A DNA stretch of 64,000 nucleotides. Source: Lepiota brunneoincarnata. Its lineage: Eukaryota > Basidiomycota > Agaricomycetes > Agaricales > Agaricaceae. Each line of letters starts with the position of its first letter. Positions within the stretch are counted from its first letter, which is position 1. A model generated the notes under the pieces. The model searched no databases and was not told the origin of the DNA. It saw nothing but the letters and a program-made list of their open reading frames with translations. A program made the translations under genes and the position numbers. Location of the stretch: NCBI GenBank assembly GCA_023014365.1, contig JAEBUN010000031.1, positions 186,001-250,000 on the forward strand, given 5' to 3'. Positions 48,399-60,000 of this stretch are shown piece after piece.

Positions 48399-51300
48399 GC
48401 ATTGAACTCTGCTGTGCTCCAGAGAGTTTCCGTCTCAATGCGTCCGCTCTTTCCGATCCAAACTCTCTTCATATTACATTAACTCCTCCTTTAGTTACTT
48501 TGTTACCCTCTGTTTCCGCTCCTGTACTCTCCGCTTCGGACCCGCTTTCTACAACGGACAATGTAGTTAGTTCTGACTTTTCTTCTTCTTTTTCTCCTTT
48601 CAAAGCTCTTGTTGATAGTGGTTCTACTCACTGTTTTGTGGACTCTTCTTTCGTTCGTTCTCATAGTATTCCAACCTCGTCCATCCCGGCTATTGAACTT
48701 CGGTTATTTGATGGGACCTCAAACGCCTACATTACGGAGCTTGCGCAACTGCCTGTATCCTTCCCCTCCGGTGAATCTATCATTTTGGACACTTATGTCA
48801 CCCAGCTCGACTCTTCCTGTTCTGTGGTCTTAGGACACAACTGGCTCACCCGCTACAATCCGTTGATTGACTGGGCTTTGGGCAGTATTACTTTCCGGCC
48901 ATCCCTACTCGAGAATCCTGCTTCCGTCTCTACCTGCGTCGCACCCGCATCGGCTCCGCCTATGGCCGCCCCTGACTCTCCTGACCTAGGTTCACCACCC
49001 CTGTCCGGGACCTCGTCCCAATCTGTCCCCCTTGCAAAACCGCACATCTCCTTGATAAACGCTCCTGCCTTTATCCGCGCTGCCAAGCTCCCTGGCTCCC
49101 AACAATTCCGAATCAATCTTTCCGCCGCCTCCGCATCGGCCGCGTCCTCTTCTGTCTCCGAGGAACCGCCTGACCTCTCGTCCATCCCCGAGGAATACCA
49201 CGAGTTCGCTGACGTTTTCAGTAAATCGCGTGCTGACACACTTGCTCCACACCGCCCTTACGACCTCCAGATTAACCTAGAGGATGGCAGTCAGCCTCTG
49301 GTCGGTACCATTTACTCCCTTTCACAATCGGAGCTTGGAGCTCTACGTGATTTTATTGACAAACATTTATCTATTGGTTTCATCCGCCCCTCCACTTCCC
49401 CTCATGGAGCCCCGGTCCTCTTCGTCAAGAAAAAGGACGGCTCCCTCCGCTTATGCGTTGATTTTAGAGGTCTCAACCGTATTACCAAGAAGGACCGCTA
49501 TCCCCTTCCGCTCATCTCCGACCTCTTAGACTCCCCTCGCAAAGCTCACGTATATACCAAGATCGACCTCCGCCACGCCTACCATCTTGTCCGCGTTGCT
49601 GACGGCGACGAATGGAAGACCGCCTTTCGGACCCGCTACGGCTCCTTCGAATGGATGGTTATGCCTTTCGGCCTCACCAATGCCCCCGCCACCTTCCAGC
49701 GGTTCATGAACGATATATTCAAGGACATGCTCGACGTCTGCGTTACTATCTACCTTGACGACATTCTGATATACTCCGACAACCATAGTATCCATCGTGA
49801 CCAAGTCAAGGAGGTCCTCAAGCGGCTCCGCCAACACGGTCTATACGCCCCGCCCTGACAAATGCCAGTTCCACTCTGACACAGTGGAATATCTCGGCTA
49901 CATTCTCTCCCCCGACGGCCTCCGAATGGACCAATCTAAGGTCAAGACCATCCAGGAGTGGCCTGAGCCTAAGAAAGTCAAGAACATCCAGTCGTTCTTA
50001 GGCTTCGCCAATTTCTACCGTCGCTTCATTCACGGATACTCCGACATCGTCGTTCCGCTCACTCGCCTCACCTGCAAAGACGTGAAGTGGAATTTTACTG
50101 ATGATTGTCGCGAGGCCTTTAACTCCCTGAAGGAAGCATTTATCTCCGCCCCCGTCCTCACTCCTTGGGTCCCCGACGCTCAGATCATTGTCGAGACCGA
50201 CGCCTCCGACTACGCCCTTGCGGCAATCCTCTCTATCGTCACCGACGATGGGGAGGTCCATCCCGTTGCATTCCATTCCCGCACCTTTAACACGGCCGAA
50301 CTCAACTATGACACTCACGACAAGGAACTCCTGGCGATATTCGAAGCCTTTCGCATCTGGCGGCACTATCTCGAAGGTGCCCCCCTTGCTATTGATGTGG
50401 TCACTGACCACAAGAACCTCGAATACTTCTGCACCACCAAGATCCTGACTTGCCGCCAAGCTCATTGGTCCGAGTTCCTATCCCAATTCCACCTCGTCAT
50501 CCGTTTCCGACCCGGCCGCCTCGGCACCAAGCCTGACGCCCTAACTAGACGATGGGACGTCTACCCTAAAGGGGGGAATAGTGACTATGCATCAGTCAAC
50601 CCGCACAACTTCCGGCCTGTGTTCACTCACAAACAGCTCGCGGCCTCCGTCCGTGCCACCACTCTTTACGCCCCTTCCCTTCGCGCAGCTGTAGTCATGG
50701 ACCTCGATCAGCTACACCGCGATATTCTCGCCGCCCTACCAGCGGATCCAACCGCTTCCGCCCATCTTGCCAGCCCAGAAGGCCGTTGGTCAGTTAATGA
50801 TAAAGGTTTCCTCCTCTTAGACGACAGAATCTACGTCCCTGACGCCGACAATCTCCGACTTCGGGTCCTCCAGTACAAGCATGATCACGTCCTAGCCGGC
50901 CACTTCGGTCAGAATAAAACGCTGGAACTCATCCGGCGCGAATACACCTGGCCTAGCGTCCGCACCTTCGTCAAGGATTTCTGTAAGTCTTGCGTCACCT
51001 GTATGAGGTCTAAACCCCAGCGCCATCGCCCCTACGGTCTCCTTAAGCAACTCCCCATCCCCGAACACCCTTGGAATTCAATCTCCATGGACTTCATCGA
51101 AAAACTTCCCGTCTCCTCCGGCTATGACGCCATCCTGGTAATCGTTGACAGACTCACCAAACAATCCCTCTTCATTCCGACTTATGATACCGTCACTTCC
51201 TCCGACCTCGCCCGCCTATTCGTCCTCCACGTCTTCTCTAAGCACGGCGTACCCGAACATGTTACCTCCGACCGCGGCTCCGAATTCGTCTCCCACTTCT

Positions 51301-52166
51301 TCCGCTCATTGGGACAAGCCCTTGACATGAAGCTACATTTCACCTCGGGCTACCATCCAGAAGGCGACGGACAAACGGAACGCACCAACCAGACCCTCGA
51401 ACAATACCTTCGGGTCTATTGTAACTACCAACAGGACAATTGGTCCGAATTACTACCCCTAGCTGAGTTTGCTTACAACAACGCTCCTAGTGCCACCACC
51501 GGTATCTCCCCATTCTTTGCTAATAAAGGATACCATCCGAACATCACAGTTCATCCTGAACGCGATCTTGCCTCCGCCCGGGCCCGCCATTTTGCTGTTG
51601 ATCTCGACGACCTACATACCACCCTGAAGTCCGAAATAGCGCTAGCCCAGCAACGTTATCAGACCTCCGCTGACGCCCGCCGACTCCCCGCCCCGGACTT
51701 CAAGGTTGGACAAAAGGTATTCGTGAAAGCCCAATTCTTCCGCACCACCCGTCCCTCCAAAAAACTCTCCGAAAAGTACCTTGGGCCTTATGAGATCATT
51801 GCACAAGCAGGTACTCACTCCCTTACACTCCGACTTCCCGACTCCATGCGTGGAGTACACCCAGTCTTCCATGTTTCCATGCTCGAACCAGCCACACCTA
51901 ACACCATACCCGCCCGATCGGATCCGCCGCCTGCGCCGGTTTCCATCGACGGTGAACCAGAATACGAGATTGCCCGCATCGTCGACTCTAAGATCGATCG
52001 GCGCCGCGCGTGCAAGCTCCTCTATAAAGTCATCTGGTTAGGTTACGAAGACACTGAAGAAGAGTCCTCGTGGTTGCCAGCCACCGAGCTTGAACATGCT
52101 ATAGATCTCGTAGAGGCTTTTCATTCCTCTTACCCTGCAAAGCCTGGTCCTCTTCACTCACTTTGA
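48359..52166 (+). pseudogene. pol: CV1 copy 2 pol, broken by one inserted C
   Basis: Open in the -1 frame from the gag stop through protease (DSGSTHCF) and RT including YLDD (49751), then a C run has five positions (CGCCCCGCC) where copy 1 has CGCCCGCC, at about 49847-49853; this leads to a stop at 49858. The remaining frame is open from there to 52166 and encodes RNase H, integrase (HHCC, DDE) and chromodomain almost as in copy 1. Otherwise about 98% identical to copy 1. Confidence 0.94.
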
Positions 52167-52235
52167 GTTACTGACCACACATCACACCAAGAAACAACCA
52201 TGTATTAAACAAACCCAAAAAACAACCCCGTACAA

Positions 52236-53321
52236 CTACCTATCAGTGTCGTCTCCAGAGAGCCCGGGCGACCCATTCACTTCTTCCATCAAATCCTGCA
52301 CCTCCTCCTCCGAAGCGGGCCCGACACTCCCCTCCGAACCCTCCGTCTCCGAAAAATTTCCACTCGACCAATTTCCGTCCACCTGAGCCTCCCAACGCCA
52401 TAGTTGCTCGTAGCGGCCAGCAAGTGACCCCATCTTGTCGACCTTTTCCCCCAACCGAGCGATGGACCGCTCAATTCGCACCTCCAGGATGTAGATTTTC
52501 TTGACGGTCTCCTGGTGCCTTTCTTCGATGAGCCGTTTCAACTCTACAAGGTCCATCAATTGACATCCATCATAATACAGGATTCCTTACTCACCTTCGA
52601 ATTGCTGGCCCGACAAACCACCGGCCCCGCTCGGCTCCGTCTCCTCTTGACCCCTGCACCGTTTTTTCATTTTGCTGCACCGACGGCAACTCCTGGTGTT
52701 ACTGAGAAACTATCAGTATGTAGTCCGGAAATCCTCCAAAATGACTTACCCGCTGGCCACCTCACATGGGACCCCGTCTCGCTGGCACCTCCAGCAGGGA
52801 TTCTCACCCCCGAATACGTGCGCATTGCCCCGTCGCGGGGCCGCCCTCGCCTTTGCCTTCCCCTTACCCTTACCCCCTGAATCCCCGGAGTCCTCCTCCC
52901 CCTCTTCCTCCTTGTCCCTTGCCTCATCCCTATCCGTATATTTGGAATCCAACTCCTCCGTATCTACTTGCATCGGGTCTTCCGACAGACGGCTCGACGA
53001 GGCCCCTGTGGTCGTCGCAACGAGTCGGGCCCGAATCGCCCGACGCTCTGCCTCGGCGGTTTCCTCTTGCTGCCTCCTGATCTCCTCCGCATATCGCTCC
53101 TTCGCGCGCTCTTCCGCTTGTCGCTGGCGCAGCTCTATGAGCCGCCATCGCTCCTCCTCTTGGCGCTCTATTGCCAGCCGCCGCTCCTCCTCCTCTCGCC
53201 GTTCCTCTTCTTCTAGCCTCTCGATTTCGAGCCGCTCTCGTTCCTCTCGCTCCGCCTTCTCTCTCAGTAATTGCGCCTTGCGCTCCGTAGCGGTCGGTTG
53301 ACGGGATGGTTGTCTGCTCAT
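52236..53321 (-). CDS. CV1 copy 2 antisense accessory gene (328 aa, 3 exons)
   Basis: Same structure as in copy 1: exons 53321-52750, 52701-52595, 52543-52236, introns 48 and 51 nt, same phases. Cys176, 179, 186 (exon 1) and Cys196, 199, 206 (exon 2) keep CX2CX6CX9CX2CX6C. Exon 1 is only about 74% identical to copy 1 in protein and intron 1 is unrelated in sequence, whereas exons 2 and 3 are about 97% identical. That an intact frame, all six cysteines and splice sites survive this divergence argues for a selected protein. Located antisense between pol and the 3' LTR; role unknown. Confidence 0.78.
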
Positions 53322-53374
53322 GGGGGTAGGAGGTCAAGTTGTGTCCTCTCAAATTCGAATCAGTTCACCTTTTT

Positions 53375-53381
53375 TTTTATA
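53375..53381 (-). promoter_or_regulatory. Antisense TATA box, CV1 copy 2 accessory gene
   Basis: TATAAAA on the minus strand 60 bp upstream of the ATG at 53321, matching the position in copy 1 (57 bp). The PPT of the sense strand (AAAGGGGGGGCAC, 53444-53456) lies between it and the LTR. Confidence 0.55.
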
Positions 53382-53456
53382 CCCTCGTGGAATTTTCCGG
53401 TGGGCCCCGGTCTAGACCGCCTTGGGCCTCGAGGCTCAGCCCTAAAGGGGGGGCAC

Positions 53457-54117
53457 TGTCATATCCACACCAAACCTAGAGCTTAACCATTAGGCTTCGG
53501 CTTCTCGACTCCACGTGTGCTCCACACGACAACCCTATGCCCTCCGACTCGGCCCCGACTGGCTCCGACCGCAACCCTTCGCCCCGATCACGCGACCTAC
53601 CTCTACACGTGCCACGATCACCTGACCCTCGGTGCTCCCATTGTCCAGTTCTCCATTCTCCGTCCGTAATCAGAATACGTTACCAGTCTCCATACCTGTA
53701 CCGGTCTCCATTCCATTCGAAATTATTCGTAATCCACTTGTAACCATATGGGTCTCCGCTTCGCTCCGCACGTAGTCAGTACGAGTCATAATTCGTCGAG
53801 CTAGTAGTATATATACCGTAGGCACTTGGCTTGTACTCCTCAGTCTGATAATCGAATCGAGCAGCGGACCAGTCCCCTGTTCCCTATCCCTCTCTCTCTC
53901 TGCCTCGCTCCGCTTCGGCCCCGAATTCCTGAAATATGGACTTGGACAGTAGGAGGGCACAGCACATAAGCTGAGGCCGCAAGTCCACTCTCCGCCCGAA
54001 GTACTCCGCCTCGGTCCCACCGTCTACGTACTGACGTCGTCACGTCCCCCGGTTACCTTATACCAAGGATACCACCCCGACCCTCCGCTTCGGTTCCGAC
54101 CCGCACCGGCTCTAACA
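53457..54117 (+). repeat. CV1 copy 2 3' LTR
   Basis: 661 bp, 98.8% identical to the 5' LTR. Followed by TSD GGGTG and then the LINE-A5 leader. Confidence 0.95.
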
Positions 54118-54166
54118 GGGTGTGGCTGTGTATGTTACTGGTGGTGGTATCAGATCAAGAAGCAAT

Positions 54167-54983
54167 GTCGCCAGCAACCTTCCAAACCATGATGGACTCA
54201 CTATTCCGAAAACTCATCAATAATGGAGGAGTAATCATTTACATGGACAACATCCTCATCCACGCAAAAACAAAACAAGAACTCCGATGTCTTACAAGAG
54301 AAGTACTCAAGATACTTAAAGACAACAATCTATATCTCAAGACCAAAAAATGCAAATTTGAATGCCAACGACTCGAATATCTAGGAGTTATCATCACTCC
54401 AGACTCAGTCTCAATGGATCCAGCAAAGCTCAAAGGCATCACTGAATGGCCAACACCAACTACCCTGCGCGATGTACACAAATTCATAGGATTTTGCAAC
54501 TTCTACCAGAAGTTTATACATCAATACACCACATGGGCCAAACCCCTCAATGCCTTAATGTCCAAAACCAAGAAATTTGAATGGACAGAAGAATGCCAAA
54601 ACGCCTTCGATACCCTCAAGAGAAAATTTCAAAGCAAACTAGGACTAATGGTACCAGACCAAGACAAACCCTTCGAAATCGAATGCGATGCATCACTATT
54701 TGCATCAGGAGCAGTCCTCCTTCAACATGATAATAATGGAGTTAAACACCCAGTCGCATACTTCTCAAAAGGATTCTCACCAGCTGAACGCAACTATTAT
54801 TGCTCCAAACAAGAACTCTTCACCATAATCCAAGCAATCAAGGAATGGTGCCACCACATAGAAGGATCATCTCACAAGACCATTGTATGGTCAGATTACG
54901 ATAACCTTTGCTGCTGGAGAGAACCTGAGGATCTCAGTAGAAGACAAGCTCGATGGATTGCCTACATGCAACAATTTGACACG
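54167..54983 (+). pseudogene. CV2-like pol fragment (RT to RNase H)
   Basis: Matches CV2 pol from SPATFQTMMDSLFRKL to IAYMQRFD (CV2 34915-35730), open throughout. The RT active site reads YMDN, not YMDD, and many Arg/His/Asp codons are changed to Cys/Tyr/Asn, the result expected from C to T and G to A at CpG. No LTR is attached. It is flanked on each side by the 5' end of a LINE-A element pointing away from it. Confidence 0.88.
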
Positions 54984-55232
54984 ATGCTTCTTGATCTGGT
55001 ACTTCCACCAGCAATGTGCACAGCCACATCCACCTTGACGCTATATCTCTCGTCCTGTGCACCCCCGCTGTTAGATCCATCTAGTGGTACCTGCAACCTC
55101 ACATGTCCTCCTTGGCCTCTCAACAGGCAGCATGAGGAGGGGCAGATCATGGCAGATCCCATGGTTCAGGCCACGGTCCCCCCCCTACCCCCTCCACCGA
55201 CCCACTGGATGTCCTATCCTCCAGCTCCCTGA
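54984..55232 (+). CDS. LINE-A6 ORF0-like small ORF (82 aa)
   Basis: The ATG is the first three bases of the element. Product MLLDLVLPPAMCTATST.., Pro-rich, same length and stop position as in LINE-A1 (82 aa). No domain recognised. It ends about 48 bp before the ORF1 start at 55280. Confidence 0.45.
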   Translation: MLLDLVLPPAMCTATSTLTLYLSSCAPPLLDPSSGTCNLTCPPWPLNRQHEEGQIMADPMVQATVPPLPPPPTHWMSYPPAP

Positions 55233-55279
55233 GAAGCCCTCTCCAAGAGCCCACTGGCCACTACAGTACAGCAGCAAGC

Positions 55280-56702
55280 ATGTATGCAGTGGTTTCCCCA
55301 CTTTGTGGGATGGCCATCGACCCGGTGGAGACACCGCGACAGGCTTGCCCTGTCTCCCACCTCTCTGCCTTCTTGAACAACTTGCAATCATCTTCCAAAT
55401 GGCTGCGGCATAACTCTAGCAAAGGGGGTTGTCCCCTCTTTGCTCCCCCGCGATTTCCCCCCTGCGGGTTGACTTGGACACCAAGCCAGATGGTGACAGT
55501 CAGGCAGACCACTTGCAGGCGATAGTGGAGTCATTTGAGCTTGCCACAGAGTACTTAACCAAGCACACCAAGGTGTTGATGATGGGCCCCTCATGGGAGA
55601 AGGCCTGGCTCACCTTTGACGGACTCCTGCATCACACTGGGTGCTGCAGGTTTCTAGACTACAGGCTGAAGTGTGAGGGTGACGCTGAGTCTACCCTCCA
55701 TCAGTCCATTATCAATGGGATGCGCCCTTTTGGGAGGAACATCCCAGATGTCCCAGAGGTTGTTGGGGATCCTGGCCAGGTCAAACCTGCTGCAACTGCC
55801 CCACCCTCCCAGCTGGCCATAGTGCCGGCCCCCATGGATACGGCCCCCGACTCCAATGCCACCTTGGCTGCGGTGACGGGTGGGGCTAAGTCCTCCAGAT
55901 CTAAGGGCAAGAGCAAGGCCCCCCCTCCTCCAGTACCGCCACCTAACCCACTAGGGCCAGGCCTGTTGCAAGCTGGCTTGTCCTACATGTGGATGGCATT
56001 TCTGCTGCCACTGAAGGTCAATCTCTCCACCAAGCCCAGGGGTGCTAAGTGCTCCTTTGCTCAAGTGGCCGCTGCCCCCCCAGTCTCAAGGGATGGCGAT
56101 ACCAAGGTTGCAGAGGCTATCGCTGCCATGGCGAGGGCCTTCCCCCACCTCTCCCCTGCAGACATCCTCCACACTGTTGGAAGGGGGTCCCCCACTCCCT
56201 TGTCTGGGAGGCCTCGCAACACTACCTCTGGCCCCATGAGGTGCCAGGTTATTATCCTGTTCATGGGCCCCAGGCCCCCAGTCAAGGATCTGTCCCAGGT
56301 CATCGCGGGAGCCAATAGGGCCCTCCTCAACATGAAGTCCTCCCTCAACATCATGTCCACGTCCCCAGCGTACGATGGCCTATCCCTCATGACTGACCCA
56401 GTCGCGTCCACTGCAGATCTCAACATGATCCAGGACTGGGCCTCCCGGTTCTTCCCAGTGGGTTTGAAGCCTACAGTGATGGTCCCCTCCTCCAAGTCCT
56501 TCATGAAAGTGTCGGACATCCCCTTCTTTGCCCCTGATGGGTCTCAAATCACCAGTCAGTGGATAGAGAATATCATGCGACAGTCATCACATCGAGGCTT
56601 TCAAAACCTCCAAGGCCTGCCCCAGGTCAGGAGGAACTCCAACAAATCAGACACTGCTACTGTCAGGTTCGAGATCTGGGACTTGCAAACTGGGTCCTCC
56701 TC
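55280..56702 (+). pseudogene. LINE-A6 ORF1 (gag-like), truncated
   Basis: Starts MYAVVSPLCGMAIDPVE (ATG 55280), frameshifts in the C-rich tract near 55445, then continues in another frame (AISPLRVDLDTKPDGD.. to TVRFEIWDLQTGSSS). Central domain RCQVIILFMGPRPPVKDLSQ is present; the zinc knuckles are lost because LINE-B3 is inserted before them. Confidence 0.83.
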
Positions 56703-57062
56703 TTTTTTTTTTTTTTTTTTTTTTAAATCTCCAATTTATAATGCAGGCTGCATAGGGAGGCCATGTGTAGCTACTAACTACAGTACAACCTGAGCTGTAA
56801 GCTACAGGGTATCTGTATATACAATGTGTGACTGTGGATGCAGGCATGTGTTTCCCCATGCTTAGGATGAAGCTGCCCCAAAAGAATGGAGGCGGGAAGA
56901 TGGCTGCCGCCTAGCACATGGCACAAGACTCAAGCCGAAGTGAGGTCCCCCCCCTTATCAGGGGTTAGGGGTCAATTCCCACGTAAAACCCTACATGCCG
57001 CCCAAAGGCGGCAGGGGAATAACCAACACCCTGGCCCAGACCCAACCAGGCGCCAGGCAGAG

Positions 57063-60000
57063 CTAATAGCCAATACCCCCTGGGGGGGGCCCGGCCCTCT
57101 CAGCGAACACAAATGTGGTTGGCAACGCCTCGAGGAAAGCAATGAGGGCCTCGACTGTAGCTGGGACCCCCGCCATGGAGTACCTGGGGTAGCTCTGGAA
57201 CACATGCTCATGAGTCTCCTCCCAAAACCCACAGTGACAGGAATACTCTTCCTGCTGGAAAAAGCGCCTCTGATAGCTCCCTATCAGCATGTGATTAAGA
57301 ATAGCACATGTCATCCAGGCCATTACTGACACTGAGTGAGCATGCAGGATCCAGGCTCCACCATGGAGATACGTGGGCCACAGGGGATGGTTGTCGTCCC
57401 TGGCAAGCTGGAGGAAACCATGCCCACAATGGTCAGGATCCTGGAACAAATCGATCCAGTGGTCCTGACACGAATGTACTTCCTCCTTATGGAAGTAGTC
57501 AAGTGAGGCCTGGGGATGAGCCCCTACCCCAATGGGAGGCAACAACTGAGTGAAGTTGTGCACCTGAGTATAGAAAGGCCACTTCGCACATGAAGGGACC
57601 TCCCAGAAATGGACTGAGCGGGCTGGACCCCTGGCAAACCACTTGGCAAGAAGGTGGCAGACCACCAAGGAATGACCCTGGGCGGAGTGTGCTGATGGGT
57701 CCACTGCCCATCTGGCCAAAGCCATTGAGTCAGTGAATAGGACAAGGCCAGTGGTGCCCTCAACAGTAACTGCCTTGGACACTGCCAGCCAGATGGCAAA
57801 AAGTTTGGCCTCAGGAGCCATAACCTTCCCCCCCAGGAGCCGGACCACATGGACACAGTCCAGCCCCTGGAAAACCTGGGCGGCCAAAACCACCTGGTGG
57901 ACCCAGTGGGGCAGCAGACTCACGTCCATTGCTGCCACCAAAACCCCTGGATAAGCCTGTGCCCGGGCAAATACCCGGTTGAGAGCTGCAATGTGGGCCG
58001 TAAGGGCGTCCTCCGCCCCCCAGTCATACGAGTGGAAGTGGACCCTCCCTGGGTACACATCCAAGAGACGGCGCCCTGGCCAAGCCTCTGGTGCAATGGT
58101 GTCGAAAGACCTAGCAAGGGCAGCAAGACGTTGGTTAGCATTGAGAACAAGCCCCTTCACCTTGATCAACTCATGGAGAGGGAGCCTGGCTATATACTGG
58201 ACATGAGACCGGAGATCACCACTGTAGCCCTAGCCAAGGAGGGCACAAATGGGGTGGCCTGGAGCAAGTGTGGCATACTGCAACTTGGCACAATCATGCA
58301 GCTTATGGAGATGAAGATGAATGGGGATCAGGCCCGCAATGGCCCCAACCCCCCCATCCGGCAACATCCTGAAGGTGCTGGTAATCCAGAGTGCAGCACA
58401 ATGCTGCATCTGGTGGAGGTGGTCCAGAGTGCCCTTACACCTAGCACTCCGGTAGTACCACAAGTGGAAGCTGTATGTGGCTATAGGAACCACACATGAT
58501 CAATAAAGAAGGCGCTTCTGATCAGGTAGAAGCCCCTGGATGGAATTACCAAGCATCCCCATGGCCTTGACCATAGAGATAGCCTTGGTAGAGTAGAAGT
58601 GAACATGCTCCTTAAACGTAAGGGTGTTAGAGCCGGTGCGGGTCGGAGCCGAAGCGGAGGGTCGGGGTGGTATCCTTGGTATAAGGTAACCGGGGGACGG
58701 GACGACGTCAGTACGTAGACGGCGGGACCGAGGCGGAGTACTTCGGGCGGAGAGTGGACTTGCGGCCTCAGCTTATGTGCTGTGCCCTCCTACTGTCCGA
58801 GTCCGTATTTCAGGAAGTCGGGGCCGAAGCGGAGCGAGGCAGAGAGAGAGGAGGATAGGGAACAGGGGACTGGTCCGCTGCTCGATTCGATTATCAGACT
58901 GAGGAGTACAAGCCAAGTGCCTACGGTATATATACTACTAGCTTGACGAATTATGACTCGTACTGACTACGTGCGGAGCGAAGCGGAGACCCATATGGTT
59001 ACAAGCGGATTACGAATAATTTCGAATGGAATGGAGACCGGTACGGGTATGGAGACTGGTAACGTATTCTGATTACAGACGGAGAATGGAGAACTGGACA
59101 ATGGGAGCACCGAGGGTCAGGTGATCGTGGCACGTGTAGAGGTAGGTCGCGTGATCGGGGCGAAGGGTTGCGGTCGGAGCCAGTCGGGGCCGAGTCGGAG
59201 GGCATAGGGTTGTCGTGTGGAGCACATGTGGAGTCGAGAAGCCGAAGCCTAATGGTTAAGCTCTAGGTTTGGTGTGGATATGACAAAGGGTACAATCAAA
59301 ATAGAAACCCAAGTACCTCCAATAGGTCTTGGGCCAAAGAGGGGTAGTGCCAGTGAACGGGGGAAACCCCAAGTCCACCAGGGGATTCTCACCGGAATGA
59401 TCCTGTGAGAAATGGAAGAGCTTGGACTTATCGTGCTCCACAACAAGCGTGAACTGAGTGAAGGTGTCGTGGACTACCTCATAAGATCTGCAGAGCATGA
59501 TGCAGCTAGCGTCTAGGTCCCAGGCCTGCACCACAATGGTTCCATCGTTGACGTACGACAGGAGCGAGAGGCCTGGTTGGGGGAGCCTCTGCTCAATAAT
59601 GTACATGGCAGGAGCCAAGTAGAGGCTGGACAGGACAGGTGAGAGGGCAGACCCCTAGCCCACCCCCACCTCTGCCTGGAACAGTTCAAACAGGAAGGAG
59701 TTCTAGGCATAGCTGGTAAACCTCCCCATGAGATACAAAGCAAAGAACTGGCCCACACAGGGGGAGAATCCCTGCCAAGCCAGAATCACAAGAAGCATCC
59801 CATGATTCAGGGATGGGAAGAACTGTGCGATGTCGAAGGTGAGAACACTTGTCTTCAACCTGCAAGCCCACCTGGCACATATTAAGTGCATGAGGTAGGC
59901 ACCAGCATCTTCGGTGGACACTGGATCACACCTCCAAACTGGTTCAGATGGAACACGCCAAACTTGACAGCCTCAAACTGCAAGCGGTGCAAGATCATTT

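Larger units (their letters stand above)
46242..54117 (+). mobile_element. CV1 copy 2, Ty3/gypsy chromovirus, pol frameshifted
   Basis: 7,876 bp, 661-bp LTRs, TSD GGGTG (46237-46241, 54118-54122). Same order as copy 1. LTRs differ at 8 sites, all CpG transitions. Gag and most of pol are about 98% identical to copy 1, but U3 and the first exon of the accessory gene are far more diverged. A one-base insertion breaks pol, so this copy is non-autonomous. Confidence 0.96.
43829..54166 (-). mobile_element. LINE-A5, 5'-complete, split by CV1 copy 2
   Basis: Minus strand. The 5' terminus (ATTGCTTCTTGATCTG in sense) is at 54166; CV1 copy 2 occupies 46242-54117 inside the ORF0 leader with TSD GGGTG. 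The body runs 46241 to 43829, covering ORF0 remainder, ORF1 and the first about 95 residues of ORF2, and stops at the LINE-B2 poly-A. The rest of ORF2 is missing from the window. Confidence 0.86.
54984..56702 (+). mobile_element. LINE-A6, 5'-complete, cut by LINE-B3
   Basis: Begins ATGCTTCTTGATCTGG at 54984 and runs through ORF0 and most of ORF1 to 56702, where the poly-T of LINE-B3 starts. What follows LINE-B3 at 63905 is LINE-A RNase H sequence, not the continuation of ORF1, so the rest is lost or rearranged. Confidence 0.86.

Noticed and set aside
53457..54117. Classical RIP at CpA
   Set aside because: The changes between LTRs are at CpG, not CpA, so ascomycete-type RIP is not supported; CpG deamination fits.
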